This document shows positions 14,257 through 20,637 of a stretch of DNA of 20,637 bases, piece after piece. A program made the translations under genes and the position numbers. The stretch is taken from the NCBI GenBank assembly GCA_045579705.1, contig JAZNMP010000014.1, forward strand, positions 1 to 20,637, read 5' to 3'. The notes beneath the pieces are model-generated. The model was not told the origin of the DNA, searched no databases, and was given only the letters and a program-made list of their open reading frames with translations. The DNA is from Lachnocurva sp045579705. Lineage in GTDB: Bacteria; Bacillota; Clostridia; Lachnospirales; Lachnospiraceae. The number at the start of each line of letters is the position of its first letter. Within the stretch, counting starts at the first letter, position 1.

Positions 14257-15459
14257 ATGAAGTTAAAAGTTGCAGTTCTCTTTGGCGGAAAGAGCGTAGA
14301 GCATGAGGTTTCTATTATTTCTGGACTTCAGGCTTTGAAGAATATTGATACAGAAAAATATGATGCATTCCCTGTATATATTACAAAGAAGAATGAATTC
14401 TATATGGGAGAAGGCTTTGAAGATATTAAGAACTACACAGATATCGAAGCTCTTCTGAAAAAAGGTACAAAGGTTAGCCTCGTTAATGAGGACGGCGTGC
14501 TTAGATTTGAAGAGACAGCAAAGAAGGGGCTTTTTGGAAAAGCTTTTTCACAGGAAGTAGACCTCGCTCTTCCAGTTGTTCATGGAACAAACGAGGAAGA
14601 TGGTACTCTTCAGGGATATCTGAAGACTATCGGATTACCATTTGCCGGTTGTGATGTTACAGCTTCAGCTGTAGGTATGGACAAATATGTTCAGAAAGCT
14701 CTTCTTAAAGAGAATGATATTCCAGTCCTTCCAGCTATGTTGTTCAACCTCGGCGATTATGCAAATATGGATGATATGATCGCTCGTATTGAGGAGAAAA
14801 TCGGTTATCCTGTAATTGTAAAACCTGTAGATCTCGGATCTTCTGTAGGTATATCTGTAGCAAAGGATAGAGCTGCTCTCGTAGATTCTCTCGATGATGC
14901 CTTCCTTTATGCTGGTAGAGTACTTTGCGAACATGCTATTACAAATCTTCGTGAAGTAAACTGCGCTGTTCTCGGAAATGAAGTAGAAGCTATGGCTTCT
15001 GAAATAGAAGAGCCTATGCATACAGAAGAAATCCTGAGCTATGAAGATAAGTACATGGGAAATGGATCAAAGAGTGGTGCAAAAGAAGGCGGTTCAAAGG
15101 GAATGGCTTCTCTTTCACGTCAGATTCCTGCAAACGTTCCAGCAGAGCTTCGCGATAGAATCAGAGAACTTGCTGTTAAATCATTCCAGGTGATGGGATG
15201 TAACGGAGTTTCTAGAATTGATTTTATGATTGATTCAGATACAAATGAACTTTACTTTAATGAGATTAATACTATTCCAGGTTCACTTGCGTTCTATCTC
15301 TTCGAACCACTTGGAATTCCTTACAAGGAACTCTTAGATAGAATCATCGATCTCGCAGAGGAGCGTAAGCGTAAAGAACAGTCTATTACTTATTCGTTTG
15401 ATACAAACATTCTTAAGAATGCTTCTATCGGTGGTGGAAGTAAAGGCACAAAGCACTAG
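14257..15459 (+). CDS. ddl: D-alanine--D-alanine ligase
   Basis: An ATP-grasp enzyme that joins two D-alanines for the peptidoglycan stem peptide. At 400 aa it is longer than the usual 340-370. Motifs are FGGKSVEHEVSIISG at the N terminus, GTNEEDGTLQGYLKTIGLPF, GMDKYVQKALL, the ATP-binding VIVKPVDLGSSVGI (Lys189) and the metal site NEINTIPGS (Glu336, Asn338). The omega-loop region has a Gly/Ser/Lys-rich insertion (about 268-285) after SYEDKYM. The C-terminal tail past RKRKEQS is extra. ATG 14257 follows GGAGG by five bases; an in-frame TTG at 14245 is less likely. It lies 17 bases after the MurF-like gene, consistent with their joint pathway, and ends at a bidirectional terminator. Confidence 0.92.
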   Translation: MKLKVAVLFGGKSVEHEVSIISGLQALKNIDTEKYDAFPVYITKKNEFYMGEGFEDIKNYTDIEALLKKGTKVSLVNEDGVLRFEETAKKGLFGKAFSQEVDLALPVVHGTNEEDGTLQGYLKTIGLPFAGCDVTASAVGMDKYVQKALLKENDIPVLPAMLFNLGDYANMDDMIARIEEKIGYPVIVKPVDLGSSVGISVAKDRAALVDSLDDAFLYAGRVLCEHAITNLREVNCAVLGNEVEAMASEIEEPMHTEEILSYEDKYMGNGSKSGAKEGGSKGMASLSRQIPANVPAELRDRIRELAVKSFQVMGCNGVSRIDFMIDSDTNELYFNEINTIPGSLAFYLFEPLGIPYKELLDRIIDLAEERKRKEQSITYSFDTNILKNASIGGGSKGTKH

Positions 15460-15500
15460 TTCTTAATTCCATAAGCGGTTAAATAAACTTAGATAAACAA

Positions 15501-15545
15501 AAACGACACATTTTCTGGTTCGAAGAAAATGTGTCGTTTATTTAT
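15501..15545. terminator. Bidirectional terminator between ddl and plsC
   Basis: Perfect 16-bp arms (15501-15516 and 15524-15539) around a 7-base loop. TTTATTTATTT follows on the plus strand, and TTTTTGTTT on the minus strand. The genes converge, so it can serve both. Confidence 0.88.
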
Positions 15546-15565
15546 TTGCTATAACTGTCGTTTCT

Positions 15566-16279
15566 CTATTTTCTTAAATTGATAATAGTCTCTCTAACGC
15601 TGACGTCCAAATTCTTGATCTCATCTCTTGAGAGCTCTTCAGGATAAATAGGCTTTCCGAATGTTACATAAACATCTGTGCTTTTTACAAATGGTATATG
15701 TGTGCGCAGGATGTTCTGTGTGTTCTGGATGCAAACTGGAATGATAGGGCATTTGGTTCTGGTTGCAATCTTGAAACTTCCGCCTTTGAACTCAGCCATC
15801 TCGCCGGTTTTTGAACGTGTACCTTCTGGAAAGATGAATATTGAAATACCGTCGTTTACTTTGTCGATAGAGTTTGTAATCATCTTTAGGCCGGCTTTGA
15901 GCGAACTTCTATCTAGAAATTCGCATTCAATCAGGTCCATCCAGAAGTTTAGAAGCGGAATCTTTTTCAGCTCCTGCTTTGCGATGTATCCCGTTGTTCC
16001 TTTAAAGAATGGATAAGTCATCACGATATCGAAGATACTGAGGTGGTTTGCAATGTATAGAACCGGTTTATCTTCCGGAATGTTCTCGCGACCTTCGATA
16101 TGAAGTCGTGTACACAGAGTAAGGCGGAGTATCGTGAAGATGAAGATGATGAATCTGCGCGCAATTCGGTCAGCGAGTGACCTGTTTATCAAACGAGTGA
16201 TGTATAACAGTATGATTACCGGAATAGTAATTATGCAAAAAGCTATTGCAAAAAATGCAGTTAAAATAAGTCTAATCAT
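15566..16279 (-). CDS. plsC: 1-acyl-sn-glycerol-3-phosphate acyltransferase PlsC
   Basis: Acylates lysophosphatidic acid to phosphatidic acid at the inner membrane face, a central step in phospholipid synthesis. The 237-aa protein has an N-terminal hydrophobic region (about 3-30, a second near 42-55). The catalytic NHxxxxD motif is NHLSIFD (His79, Asp84) and the glycerol-3-phosphate binding motif is FPEGTRSKTG (151-160). A conserved IPVCIQNT strand follows. ATG 16279 is preceded by AAGGAG on the minus strand. It is a single-gene unit with an extended -10 promoter upstream. Confidence 0.92.
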   Translation of the reverse strand: MIRLILTAFFAIAFCIITIPVIILLYITRLINRSLADRIARRFIIFIFTILRLTLCTRLHIEGRENIPEDKPVLYIANHLSIFDIVMTYPFFKGTTGYIAKQELKKIPLLNFWMDLIECEFLDRSSLKAGLKMITNSIDKVNDGISIFIFPEGTRSKTGEMAEFKGGSFKIATRTKCPIIPVCIQNTQNILRTHIPFVKSTDVYVTFGKPIYPEELSRDEIKNLDVSVRETIINLRK

Positions 16280-16328
16280 AGAATCTCCTTACGGGTGTTT
16301 TTTTTCTTATAATTATAAAATCTATGAC

Positions 16329-16337
16329 ATTATAACA
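16329..16337 (-). promoter_or_regulatory. Extended -10 promoter of plsC
   Basis: Minus strand TGTTATAAT, with the consensus -10 at 16329-16334 and the TGn extension. No good -35 is seen. Confidence 0.55.
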
Positions 16338-16377
16338 CATATTAAGTTTTCATAAACCAACCCTTTGTGGTCGCTTC

Positions 16378-16406
16378 TTTAAAAAATCTATATTTTGTGA
16401 TATAAT
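16378..16406 (+). promoter_or_regulatory. Promoter of veg
   Basis: TTTAAA (16378-16383), 17-base spacer, consensus TATAAT (16401-16406). It is divergent from the plsC promoter. Confidence 0.6.
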
Positions 16407-16459
16407 GCAACTGCAAGTCATATTTAAATGACAAATCGCGGGCAGGAGGAAAATGTTTT

Positions 16460-16708
16460 ATGGAACGTATAGACGTAGACAAGATCAGGGCATCAGTGAA
16501 GGACAATTGCGGTAGCCTGGTTGAAATCCAGTTAGACCGTGGTAGAAACAAAGTTGACATTGAAAAAGGAATTATTAAAGAGGCTTATCCGTCAGTATTT
16601 ACAATTCAGCTTGAGAATGCTGATGAAGAACAGCCAGACCAGATTCTCTCATTCAGTTACACAGATATCATTACTAAAGATATCAGAATGAGACTTTGCA
16701 CAGAGTAA
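16460..16708 (+). CDS. veg: Veg family protein
   Basis: A small 82-aa cytoplasmic protein of the Veg family, widespread in Bacillota and highly expressed in Bacillus, where it affects biofilm matrix gene expression. Family features are IRASVKDNCGSLVEIQLDRG, the KGIIKEAYPSVFTIQL strand pair and LSFSYTDIITKDIRM near the end. The fold is an SH3-like beta barrel in known relatives. AGGAGG at 16444-16449 is ten bases before ATG 16460. Another ATG at 16453, only three bases from that site, opens 20 codons in a different frame and overlaps the veg start, so it may tune translation or may mean nothing. It precedes the cwlO-like gene by 80 bases. Confidence 0.92.
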   Translation: MERIDVDKIRASVKDNCGSLVEIQLDRGRNKVDIEKGIIKEAYPSVFTIQLENADEEQPDQILSFSYTDIITKDIRMRLCTE

Positions 16709-16732
16709 TTTTTTGAATCAGTATTTATACAT

Positions 16733-16759
16733 AGAAATCACGGGGGTTAGGGGATTTCT
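16733..16759 (+). other. Hairpin in the leader of the CwlO-like gene
   Basis: AGAAATC (16733-16739) and GATTTCT (16753-16759) enclose a G-rich 13-base loop. It is followed only by a short TTG tract, so it could be a weak veg terminator or a 5' stability element of the next gene. Confidence 0.45.
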
Positions 16760-16788
16760 TTGTTAAAGTACGAATGGAGGCAGCAAAG

Positions 16789-17961
16789 TTGAAGAAAAAC
16801 ACCTATAGAAAAGTACTGAATCTGATTCTTACAACAGTGCTTTCTCTTGGGTTTGTACTTGGTGCAAATCCAACACAGGTATATGCAACTAGAAGAACAA
16901 CAACTAAATCGGTAAATCAGCTTGAAAATGATTCTGCTGCAGTTAACAAAGATTTGCAGGCTGCAAATTCACAGCTGGTTAATCTTATGTCGAAGGTGAA
17001 TAGCCTTTCAGGAGAGATTGCAGAGAAGCAGGCTTTTATCCAGGAGAAGAATCACGAGATAGAAGAGGCTGGAAAAAAGATTGATGAGCAGTACAATGCT
17101 ATCAAACTTCGTTTACAGTATACTTATGAAAATCAGAGTGATTCAAATCTCTTTACAATTCTTCTGGAATCAAAGAATATCGCTGACTTTGTAAACAGAG
17201 TTGAGTATGTTAACACTATTTACAAATACGACAAAGAGCTCTTGGATAACTTTGATGCCAGTAAGAAAGAGTTGGAAGAAACAAAGCGAGTTGCCGAACA
17301 GGAGAAGACAGAATTAGAGGCAAAGAAGAGTGAGCTTAAGGCGAGCCAGAATGCCTTAAACAAAACTGTTGAAGAACTTAAGGCGAAGAAGGGCAACATC
17401 GATGCTGAACTTAAAGCAGCAAAGGATGAGGCTGCAAAAAAAGCTGCAGCTGAGAGACGTGCCAGAGAACAGGCTCAGCAGAATCGTTTGAGCGGCGGCT
17501 CTTCATCTGGCGGTTCATCTGGTGGTTCATCTGGTGGTCGTGATAATGGTGGTGGAACTGGTGCTTACCATGGTTCATCAGGAGAGCGCGCTGGACAGGG
17601 ACTGAACCCGGGTAGCAGAGTAGACGGAAATGCTGTAGTTGCTTATGCAATGCAGTTCGTTGGAAATCCATACGAATGGGGTGGCAACAGCCTTACAAAT
17701 GGATGTGACTGTTCAGGTTTCGTTCATCTGGTATATCAGCATTTTGGCATAAACACTGTTAGACATTCACAGGCGTTCTTACATGATGCCAGTCCGGTTA
17801 GTATCGAATGTATCCGACCTGGAGATGTTGTTGTATATCCAGGACATGTTGCTATTTATGCAGGCGGAGGACGTATCGTAGAAGCGCAGTCTTACCCGGC
17901 AGGTATTACTGCAAACAGATCGGTATTCTGCCATACTATCTCAGGTATCGTTCGTTATTAG
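16789..17961 (+). CDS. Secreted CwlO-like peptidoglycan endopeptidase (coiled coil + NlpC/P60)
   Basis: A D,L-endopeptidase predicted to cut stem peptides in the wall during elongation. TTG 16789 is chosen because GGAGG at 16776-16780 is eight bases upstream and the signal peptide then starts MKKNTYRK; an ATG at 16774 would place that GGAGG inside the gene. The 390-aa precursor has a signal peptide ending near VYA-TRR, then a coiled-coil domain to about residue 235, a Gly/Ser linker, and NlpC/P60 from about 280 to the end. The catalytic Cys308 is in CDCSGF and His353 in PGHVAIY. The coiled coil in CwlO relatives binds the FtsEX regulator. It is followed 26 bases later by a membrane-protein gene. 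Confidence 0.9.
   Translation: MKKNTYRKVLNLILTTVLSLGFVLGANPTQVYATRRTTTKSVNQLENDSAAVNKDLQAANSQLVNLMSKVNSLSGEIAEKQAFIQEKNHEIEEAGKKIDEQYNAIKLRLQYTYENQSDSNLFTILLESKNIADFVNRVEYVNTIYKYDKELLDNFDASKKELEETKRVAEQEKTELEAKKSELKASQNALNKTVEELKAKKGNIDAELKAAKDEAAKKAAAERRAREQAQQNRLSGGSSSGGSSGGSSGGRDNGGGTGAYHGSSGERAGQGLNPGSRVDGNAVVAYAMQFVGNPYEWGGNSLTNGCDCSGFVHLVYQHFGINTVRHSQAFLHDASPVSIECIRPGDVVVYPGHVAIYAGGGRIVEAQSYPAGITANRSVFCHTISGIVRY
17503..17538 (+). repeat. Three 12-bp tandem units encoding the Gly/Ser linker
   Basis: TCATCTGG(C/T)GGT occurs three times head to tail (17503-17514, 17515-17526, 17527-17538) inside the CwlO-like gene, encoding SSGG repeats. Such in-frame units can change linker length by slippage. 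Confidence 0.85.
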
Positions 17962-17987
17962 CGCGATCATAAAGTAGAGGTTTTAAA

Positions 17988-18695
17988 TTGAAAGAATTTA
18001 GAAGCTTCGGTAAAAAAATACTTACAAGCAAATATCTGAAGGTCGCTATCGTCCTTCTGATATTTGCTTTTTTGCTTAGAGCGGGGTATGATAAGTGGCG
18101 TGATTCTCAGCCGATAGATTATGCCAAAGATAAAAATGAGGCAGTGGCTACTATAGATGGTAGACCGGTGACTCTCGGAGATATGGCATATCTAATCATG
18201 CTGGAGGAAAGAAGAACAGAAGAGCAGGCTAGAGTATATAACCCTGCAAGCCCGAAAGATTATTGGAATACTAGCGATAAAGGAAAAATCCTGTCTATTA
18301 GAATCAGAAATACTGCCCTTGACATGTGCATTCATGACAAGATTATGTATGAAAGAGCTTCTAAAGCGGGAGTAAAGCTGAATGCGGAAGAAGAGGAAAC
18401 AGTAAAAAATGCGCAGACCGATTTCTGGGAGGATTTGTTTGATGGTCAGGAAGAGAATGCCTATGTTTCAAAGAAGACTATAAACCGTCAGATTTATAAG
18501 GCGGCAGTTGTTACTAAATATCAGAGAATTCTCGCGAAGAAGGCAAAGATTAATCAGGCTAGATACGGTTATGAGGGAGACAAGTACAAAGAAATCCTCG
18601 AGGGTTACAAAGTCAAAGTTAATAAAACTATGCTTAGAAAGATCCGTATGGGTGAGGTTACTTTGGTACACGATACCGTAAACTTTGTTCAATAA
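17988..18695 (+). CDS. Membrane-anchored protein with SurA-N-like domain, no PPIase domain
   Basis: A 235-aa protein with a basic N terminus and one hydrophobic segment (about 19-33, VAIVLLIFAFLLRAG). An extracytoplasmic region follows that begins EAVATIDGRPVTLGDMAYLI, a pattern like the first strand and helix of SurA/PrsA chaperones. The rest is helical and charged, with no parvulin (rotamase) domain, whereas PrsA is about 290 aa and has one. TTG 17988 is the start because TAGAGG lies seven bases upstream. It is encoded 26 bases after the CwlO-like hydrolase and before methionine aminopeptidase, so it may assist folding or placement of wall enzymes; that is inference. I do not recognise a named family. 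Confidence 0.7.
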   Translation: MKEFRSFGKKILTSKYLKVAIVLLIFAFLLRAGYDKWRDSQPIDYAKDKNEAVATIDGRPVTLGDMAYLIMLEERRTEEQARVYNPASPKDYWNTSDKGKILSIRIRNTALDMCIHDKIMYERASKAGVKLNAEEEETVKNAQTDFWEDLFDGQEENAYVSKKTINRQIYKAAVVTKYQRILAKKAKINQARYGYEGDKYKEILEGYKVKVNKTMLRKIRMGEVTLVHDTVNFVQ

Positions 18696-18740
18696 TCATT
18701 TCAGTATATAGAGAAGTAGAAGTTAGAAAGAGATTAGAAG

Positions 18741-19616
18741 ATGGAGAAAAAAATCGGAAGAAACGATCCATGCTGGTGTGGATCAGGAAAGAAATACAAG
18801 AATTGTCATATGGCTATGGAACAGAAGATTCACAAGGCGAAGCTCGAAGGCCACAAGGTTCCTAGACGTGATATGTTAAAGACTCCAGAACAGATTGAGA
18901 AGATTAAAGCTAGTGCAAAGATCAATGTAGCTTGTCTGGATGCTGTTGAAAAAATGATCGGACCTGGTGTAAACACAAAGGAAATCGATAATTTGGTTTA
19001 CAAGACTACAACAGAAATGGGAGGTATCCCAGCACCTCTTAACTATGAAGGCTTCCCTTACAGTGTTTGTACATCTGTAAACGATCAGGTTTGTCATGGC
19101 TTCCCATCTGAAGGCGTTGTACTTCAGGAAGGTGATATTATCAATGTCGACTGTTCAACTATCCTCGATGGTTATTATTCAGATTCTTCTAGAATGTTCT
19201 GTATCGGTGAAGTTTCAGAAGAAGCAAAGAAGCTGGTGCAGGTAACAAAAGAATGCGTAGAACTCGGTCTTAAAGAAGTTAAGCCTTGGGGATTCCTCGG
19301 TGATATGGGACAGGCGGTTCATGAGCATGCTGAGAAAAATGGTTATAGTGTAGTTCGTGAAATAGGTGGACATGGTGTTGGTATTGAATTCCATGAAGAT
19401 CCATGGGTTTCATATCTTACAAATCGTGGTGAAGATATGCTTCTCGTTCCAGGTCTCATGTTTACTATTGAGCCTATGTTGAATCAGGGAAAGCCGGATG
19501 TCTTTACTGATGAAGCAAATGATTGGGAAGTTTATACAGCAGATGGAAAACTTTCAGCGCAGTGGGAAATTCAGGTCGTTGTAACTGAGGACGGTGCTGA
19601 AGTTATTTCGTGGTAG
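18741..19616 (+). CDS. map: Type I methionine aminopeptidase with N-terminal SEC-C zinc motif
   Basis: Removes the initiator methionine from nascent proteins. The 291-aa protein begins with a SEC-C motif (RNDPCWCGSGKKYKNCH, about 7-23), a zinc-binding module also found at the end of SecA that can contact ribosomes. The pita-bread peptidase domain follows from about 45. Metal ligands and motifs visible are NVDCSTILDGYYSDSSRMF (two Asp), GGHGVGIEFHEDPW (His), FTIEPM (Glu) and WEIQVVV (Glu). Ribosome binding sequence before ATG 18741 is poor (AGAAG). The gene follows the membrane protein by 45 bases without a terminator, so it may share the cwlO-like transcript. Next comes a converging non-coding RNA. 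Confidence 0.93.
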   Translation: MEKKIGRNDPCWCGSGKKYKNCHMAMEQKIHKAKLEGHKVPRRDMLKTPEQIEKIKASAKINVACLDAVEKMIGPGVNTKEIDNLVYKTTTEMGGIPAPLNYEGFPYSVCTSVNDQVCHGFPSEGVVLQEGDIINVDCSTILDGYYSDSSRMFCIGEVSEEAKKLVQVTKECVELGLKEVKPWGFLGDMGQAVHEHAEKNGYSVVREIGGHGVGIEFHEDPWVSYLTNRGEDMLLVPGLMFTIEPMLNQGKPDVFTDEANDWEVYTADGKLSAQWEIQVVVTEDGAEVISW

Positions 19617-19638
19617 AAGTTCGGATTTATAAATAAGC

Positions 19639-19687
19639 AAAAAAATAAGGATGGGAGCTTGATTTCTTTACATCGAGCTCCCATCCT
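19639..19687 (-). terminator. Terminator of the minus-strand ncRNA
   Basis: Arms AGGATGGGAGCT and AGCTCCCATCCT (19648-19659, 19676-19687), extended by GAT/ATC with one unpaired base each side. On the minus strand it is followed by TTATTTTTTT. The plus strand has no T-run, so the element serves minus-strand transcription, although it may also slow map transcripts. Confidence 0.88.
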
Positions 19688-19718
19688 AATATGATCCGAT
19701 TGGTTCTTCAGTTCCCAT
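19686..19718 (-). CDS. Possible 10-codon micro-ORF at the 3' end of the ncRNA
   Basis: ATG at 19718 (minus) opens MGTEEPIGSY and ends at TAG 19686-19688. AGGAGGG (19727-19733) lies eight bases upstream, an ideal spacing. The stop falls in the terminator stem. It may be a real short peptide, or the purine-rich tract may be structural in the RNA. Confidence 0.25.
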   Translation of the reverse strand: MGTEEPIGSY

Positions 19719-20020
19719 TGGTCCTGCCCTCCTGTCTACTGGTTGGTAGTTACGAAACCTAATCAACAGTTACATTTGACTTTACCATGTTTTTAATGAT
19801 TCTTCCTAACATATCTCTCATCCTTCTAATTGGTCTTTTATGAGTTATAAATAACTCTTACTTGAAGGGGTATATGTATTTAAATAACATGGCTTCTAAC
19901 ATATCCCGGTTAGATCGGTCCTGTTTTTCAAAATTAAATTTCTGGTGGACTACCCTCCTAAAGCGATGTCTATAGTGTGTATAAAGAAATATATATAATA
20001 TATATTTTCTTTGTGAGAGT

Positions 20021-20049
20021 ATAATACCATCACTCTAATTTCTTGTCAA
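20021..20049 (-). promoter_or_regulatory. Promoter of the minus-strand ncRNA
   Basis: Minus strand TTGACA (20044-20049), exactly 17 bases, TATTAT (20021-20026). It is the best -35/-10 pair in the window and points away from secA. Confidence 0.8.
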
Positions 20050-20160
20050 CAAGTAATCTGAAAATATTTCGATTAAATAAAAATAAACTGCGAATTGCGC
20101 GTAATTTCATAAATATTCCGACAGCTAGAAAACTAAATACATTTTGATAGAAGCGTCTGA

Positions 20161-20189
20161 TTGTCTACAGCTTCAAAGAGTGTTAAAAT
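20161..20189 (+). promoter_or_regulatory. Promoter of secA
   Basis: TTGTCT (20161-20166), 17-base spacer, TGT-TAAAAT with the -10 at 20184-20189. It is 50 bases before the secA start and divergent from the ncRNA promoter. Confidence 0.6.
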
Positions 20190-20239
20190 CAACTTTGTGT
20201 AGTTTTTATACATAATATTTAGGCTAAAGGGAGAACTAG

Positions 20240-20637
20240 ATGGGTGTAATGACAAAATTGTTTGGATCGCACAGTGAGAGAGAAGTAAAACGTGTGATGC
20301 CAATCGTTAAAAAAATTGAATCTCTCAGAGACGATATGCAGAAGCTTTCTGATGAAGAACTTCGTGCAAAAACAACAGAATTTAAAAAACGTCTTGCAGA
20401 AGGCGAAACATTAGATGATATTTTACCGGAAGCTTACGCGGTTGTCCGTGAAGCTGGTAAGCGTGTACTTGGTATGGAACATTACAGAGTACAGCTGATC
20501 GGTGGTGTGATCTTACATCAGGGACGTATTGCGGAAATGAAAACCGGTGAAGGTAAAACTTTAGTATCTACATTACCGGCTTACTTAAATGCTTTGGAAG
20601 GCAAGGGTGTGCATGTCGTTACAGTCAACGATTACCT
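20240..20637 (+). CDS. secA: Preprotein translocase ATPase SecA (5' part, runs off the window)
   Basis: The motor that drives unfolded preproteins through SecYEG. Only the first 132 codons are present. They begin MGVMTKLFGSHSEREVKR and continue with MQKLSDEELRAKTTEFKKRL, AYAVVREAGKRVLGMEHYRV, the QLIGGVILHQGRIAEM segment and the Walker A MKTGEGKTLV, then VVTVNDYL at the edge, all hallmark SecA sequence. AAAGGGAG (20227-20234) is five bases before ATG 20240. A second in-frame ATG three codons later is possible. It has its own promoter and is separated from hpf, its frequent neighbour, by about 9.6 kb. Confidence 0.95.
   Translation, partial: MGVMTKLFGSHSEREVKRVMPIVKKIESLRDDMQKLSDEELRAKTTEFKKRLAEGETLDDILPEAYAVVREAGKRVLGMEHYRVQLIGGVILHQGRIAEMKTGEGKTLVSTLPAYLNALEGKGVHVVTVNDY

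Larger units (their letters stand above)
19639..20013 (-). ncRNA. Stand-alone structured non-coding RNA, family not assigned
   Basis: The minus strand has a near-consensus promoter (20021-20049), about 375 nt of non-coding sequence and a strong terminator (19639-19687), with no protein gene after it. Potential helices: AU-rich 5' hairpin (19983-20012); GGG-TATGT with ACATA-CCC (19867-19877/19899-19907); GAGTTAT/ATAACTC (19842-19857); GGTT/AACC plus CTGT/ACAG (19732-19769), whose loop ACTACC (19745-19750) can pair with GGTAGT at 19949-19954 as a pseudoknot; and CCATGTT (19886-19892) with AACATGG (19785-19791). GACC/ACCAAT elements recur. It lacks marks of tmRNA, 6S, SRP and RNase P RNA. One of the large Clostridia RNA motifs such as raiA is possible but unproven. 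Confidence 0.72.

Noticed and set aside
16733..16759. Firm terminator of veg
   Set aside because: Seven AT-rich pairs with a 13-base loop and no proper T-run are too weak; kept only as a hairpin.
17503..17538. 12-bp tandem units as a CRISPR or regulatory repeat
   Set aside because: They have no spacers and encode an in-frame Gly/Ser linker.
19639..20013. The ncRNA as tmRNA, 6S, SRP RNA or RNase P RNA
   Set aside because: No tRNA-like ends or CCA, no long 5'-3' closing stem with central bubble, no GGAAGCAG-type SRP loop, and no RNase P conserved core could be found.

Overview
The window reads as chromosomal DNA of a low-GC Gram-positive anaerobe, most likely class Clostridia (a Lachnospiraceae-like member of Bacillota). 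The reasons are a Veg protein, a long-form ribosome hibernation factor, a CwlO-type NlpC/P60 hydrolase, an SbcDC-like YhaO/YhaN pair, GlpP, AGGAGG-type ribosome binding sites and frequent TTG starts. I cannot fix the genus. There are no insertion sequences, tRNAs, rRNAs or CRISPR arrays. All complete genes look intact.

Layout. 1-4517 (+): the tail of an unknown gene, then overlapping yhaO-like nuclease, yhaN-like ATPase and glpP. 4518-4647: three stacked inverted repeats between convergent glpP and murI. 4643-8764 (-): murI with its own promoter, preceded by a three-gene glycerol-3-phosphate dehydrogenase-like operon (GlpA-like flavoprotein with BFD-type iron-sulfur domain, second flavoprotein, small DUF1667 protein). 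That operon has a strong promoter, a hairpin in its roughly 100-nt leader, and a possible micro-ORF. 8830-9897 (-): a small Xre regulator and a short-chain dehydrogenase that may be the EF-P-modifying YmfI type. 10074-10601 (+): hpf and its terminator. 10795-11727 (+): a stand-alone Xre regulator with a helical C-terminal region. 11872-15459 (+): an envelope operon of alpha/beta hydrolase, membrane-anchored MurF-like ligase and D-Ala-D-Ala ligase. 15566-16279 (-): plsC. 16460-19616 (+): veg, a CwlO-like hydrolase, a membrane SurA-N-like protein and methionine aminopeptidase with a SEC-C zinc motif. 20240-end (+): the start of secA.

The stretch 19617-20239 has no conventional gene, but its minus strand carries a near-consensus promoter, about 375 nt of sequence rich in possible helices and pseudoknots, and a strong intrinsic terminator. 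I interpret it as a stand-alone structured non-coding RNA (family not assigned). It is the most interesting element here. The second is the leader of the glp-like operon, a plausible target for the GlpP antiterminator encoded 4 kb away. The remaining theme is envelope biogenesis: MurI, a MurF-like ligase, Ddl, PlsC, CwlO and SecA together supply D-glutamate, the D-Ala-D-Ala stem, phospholipid, wall remodelling and secretion.
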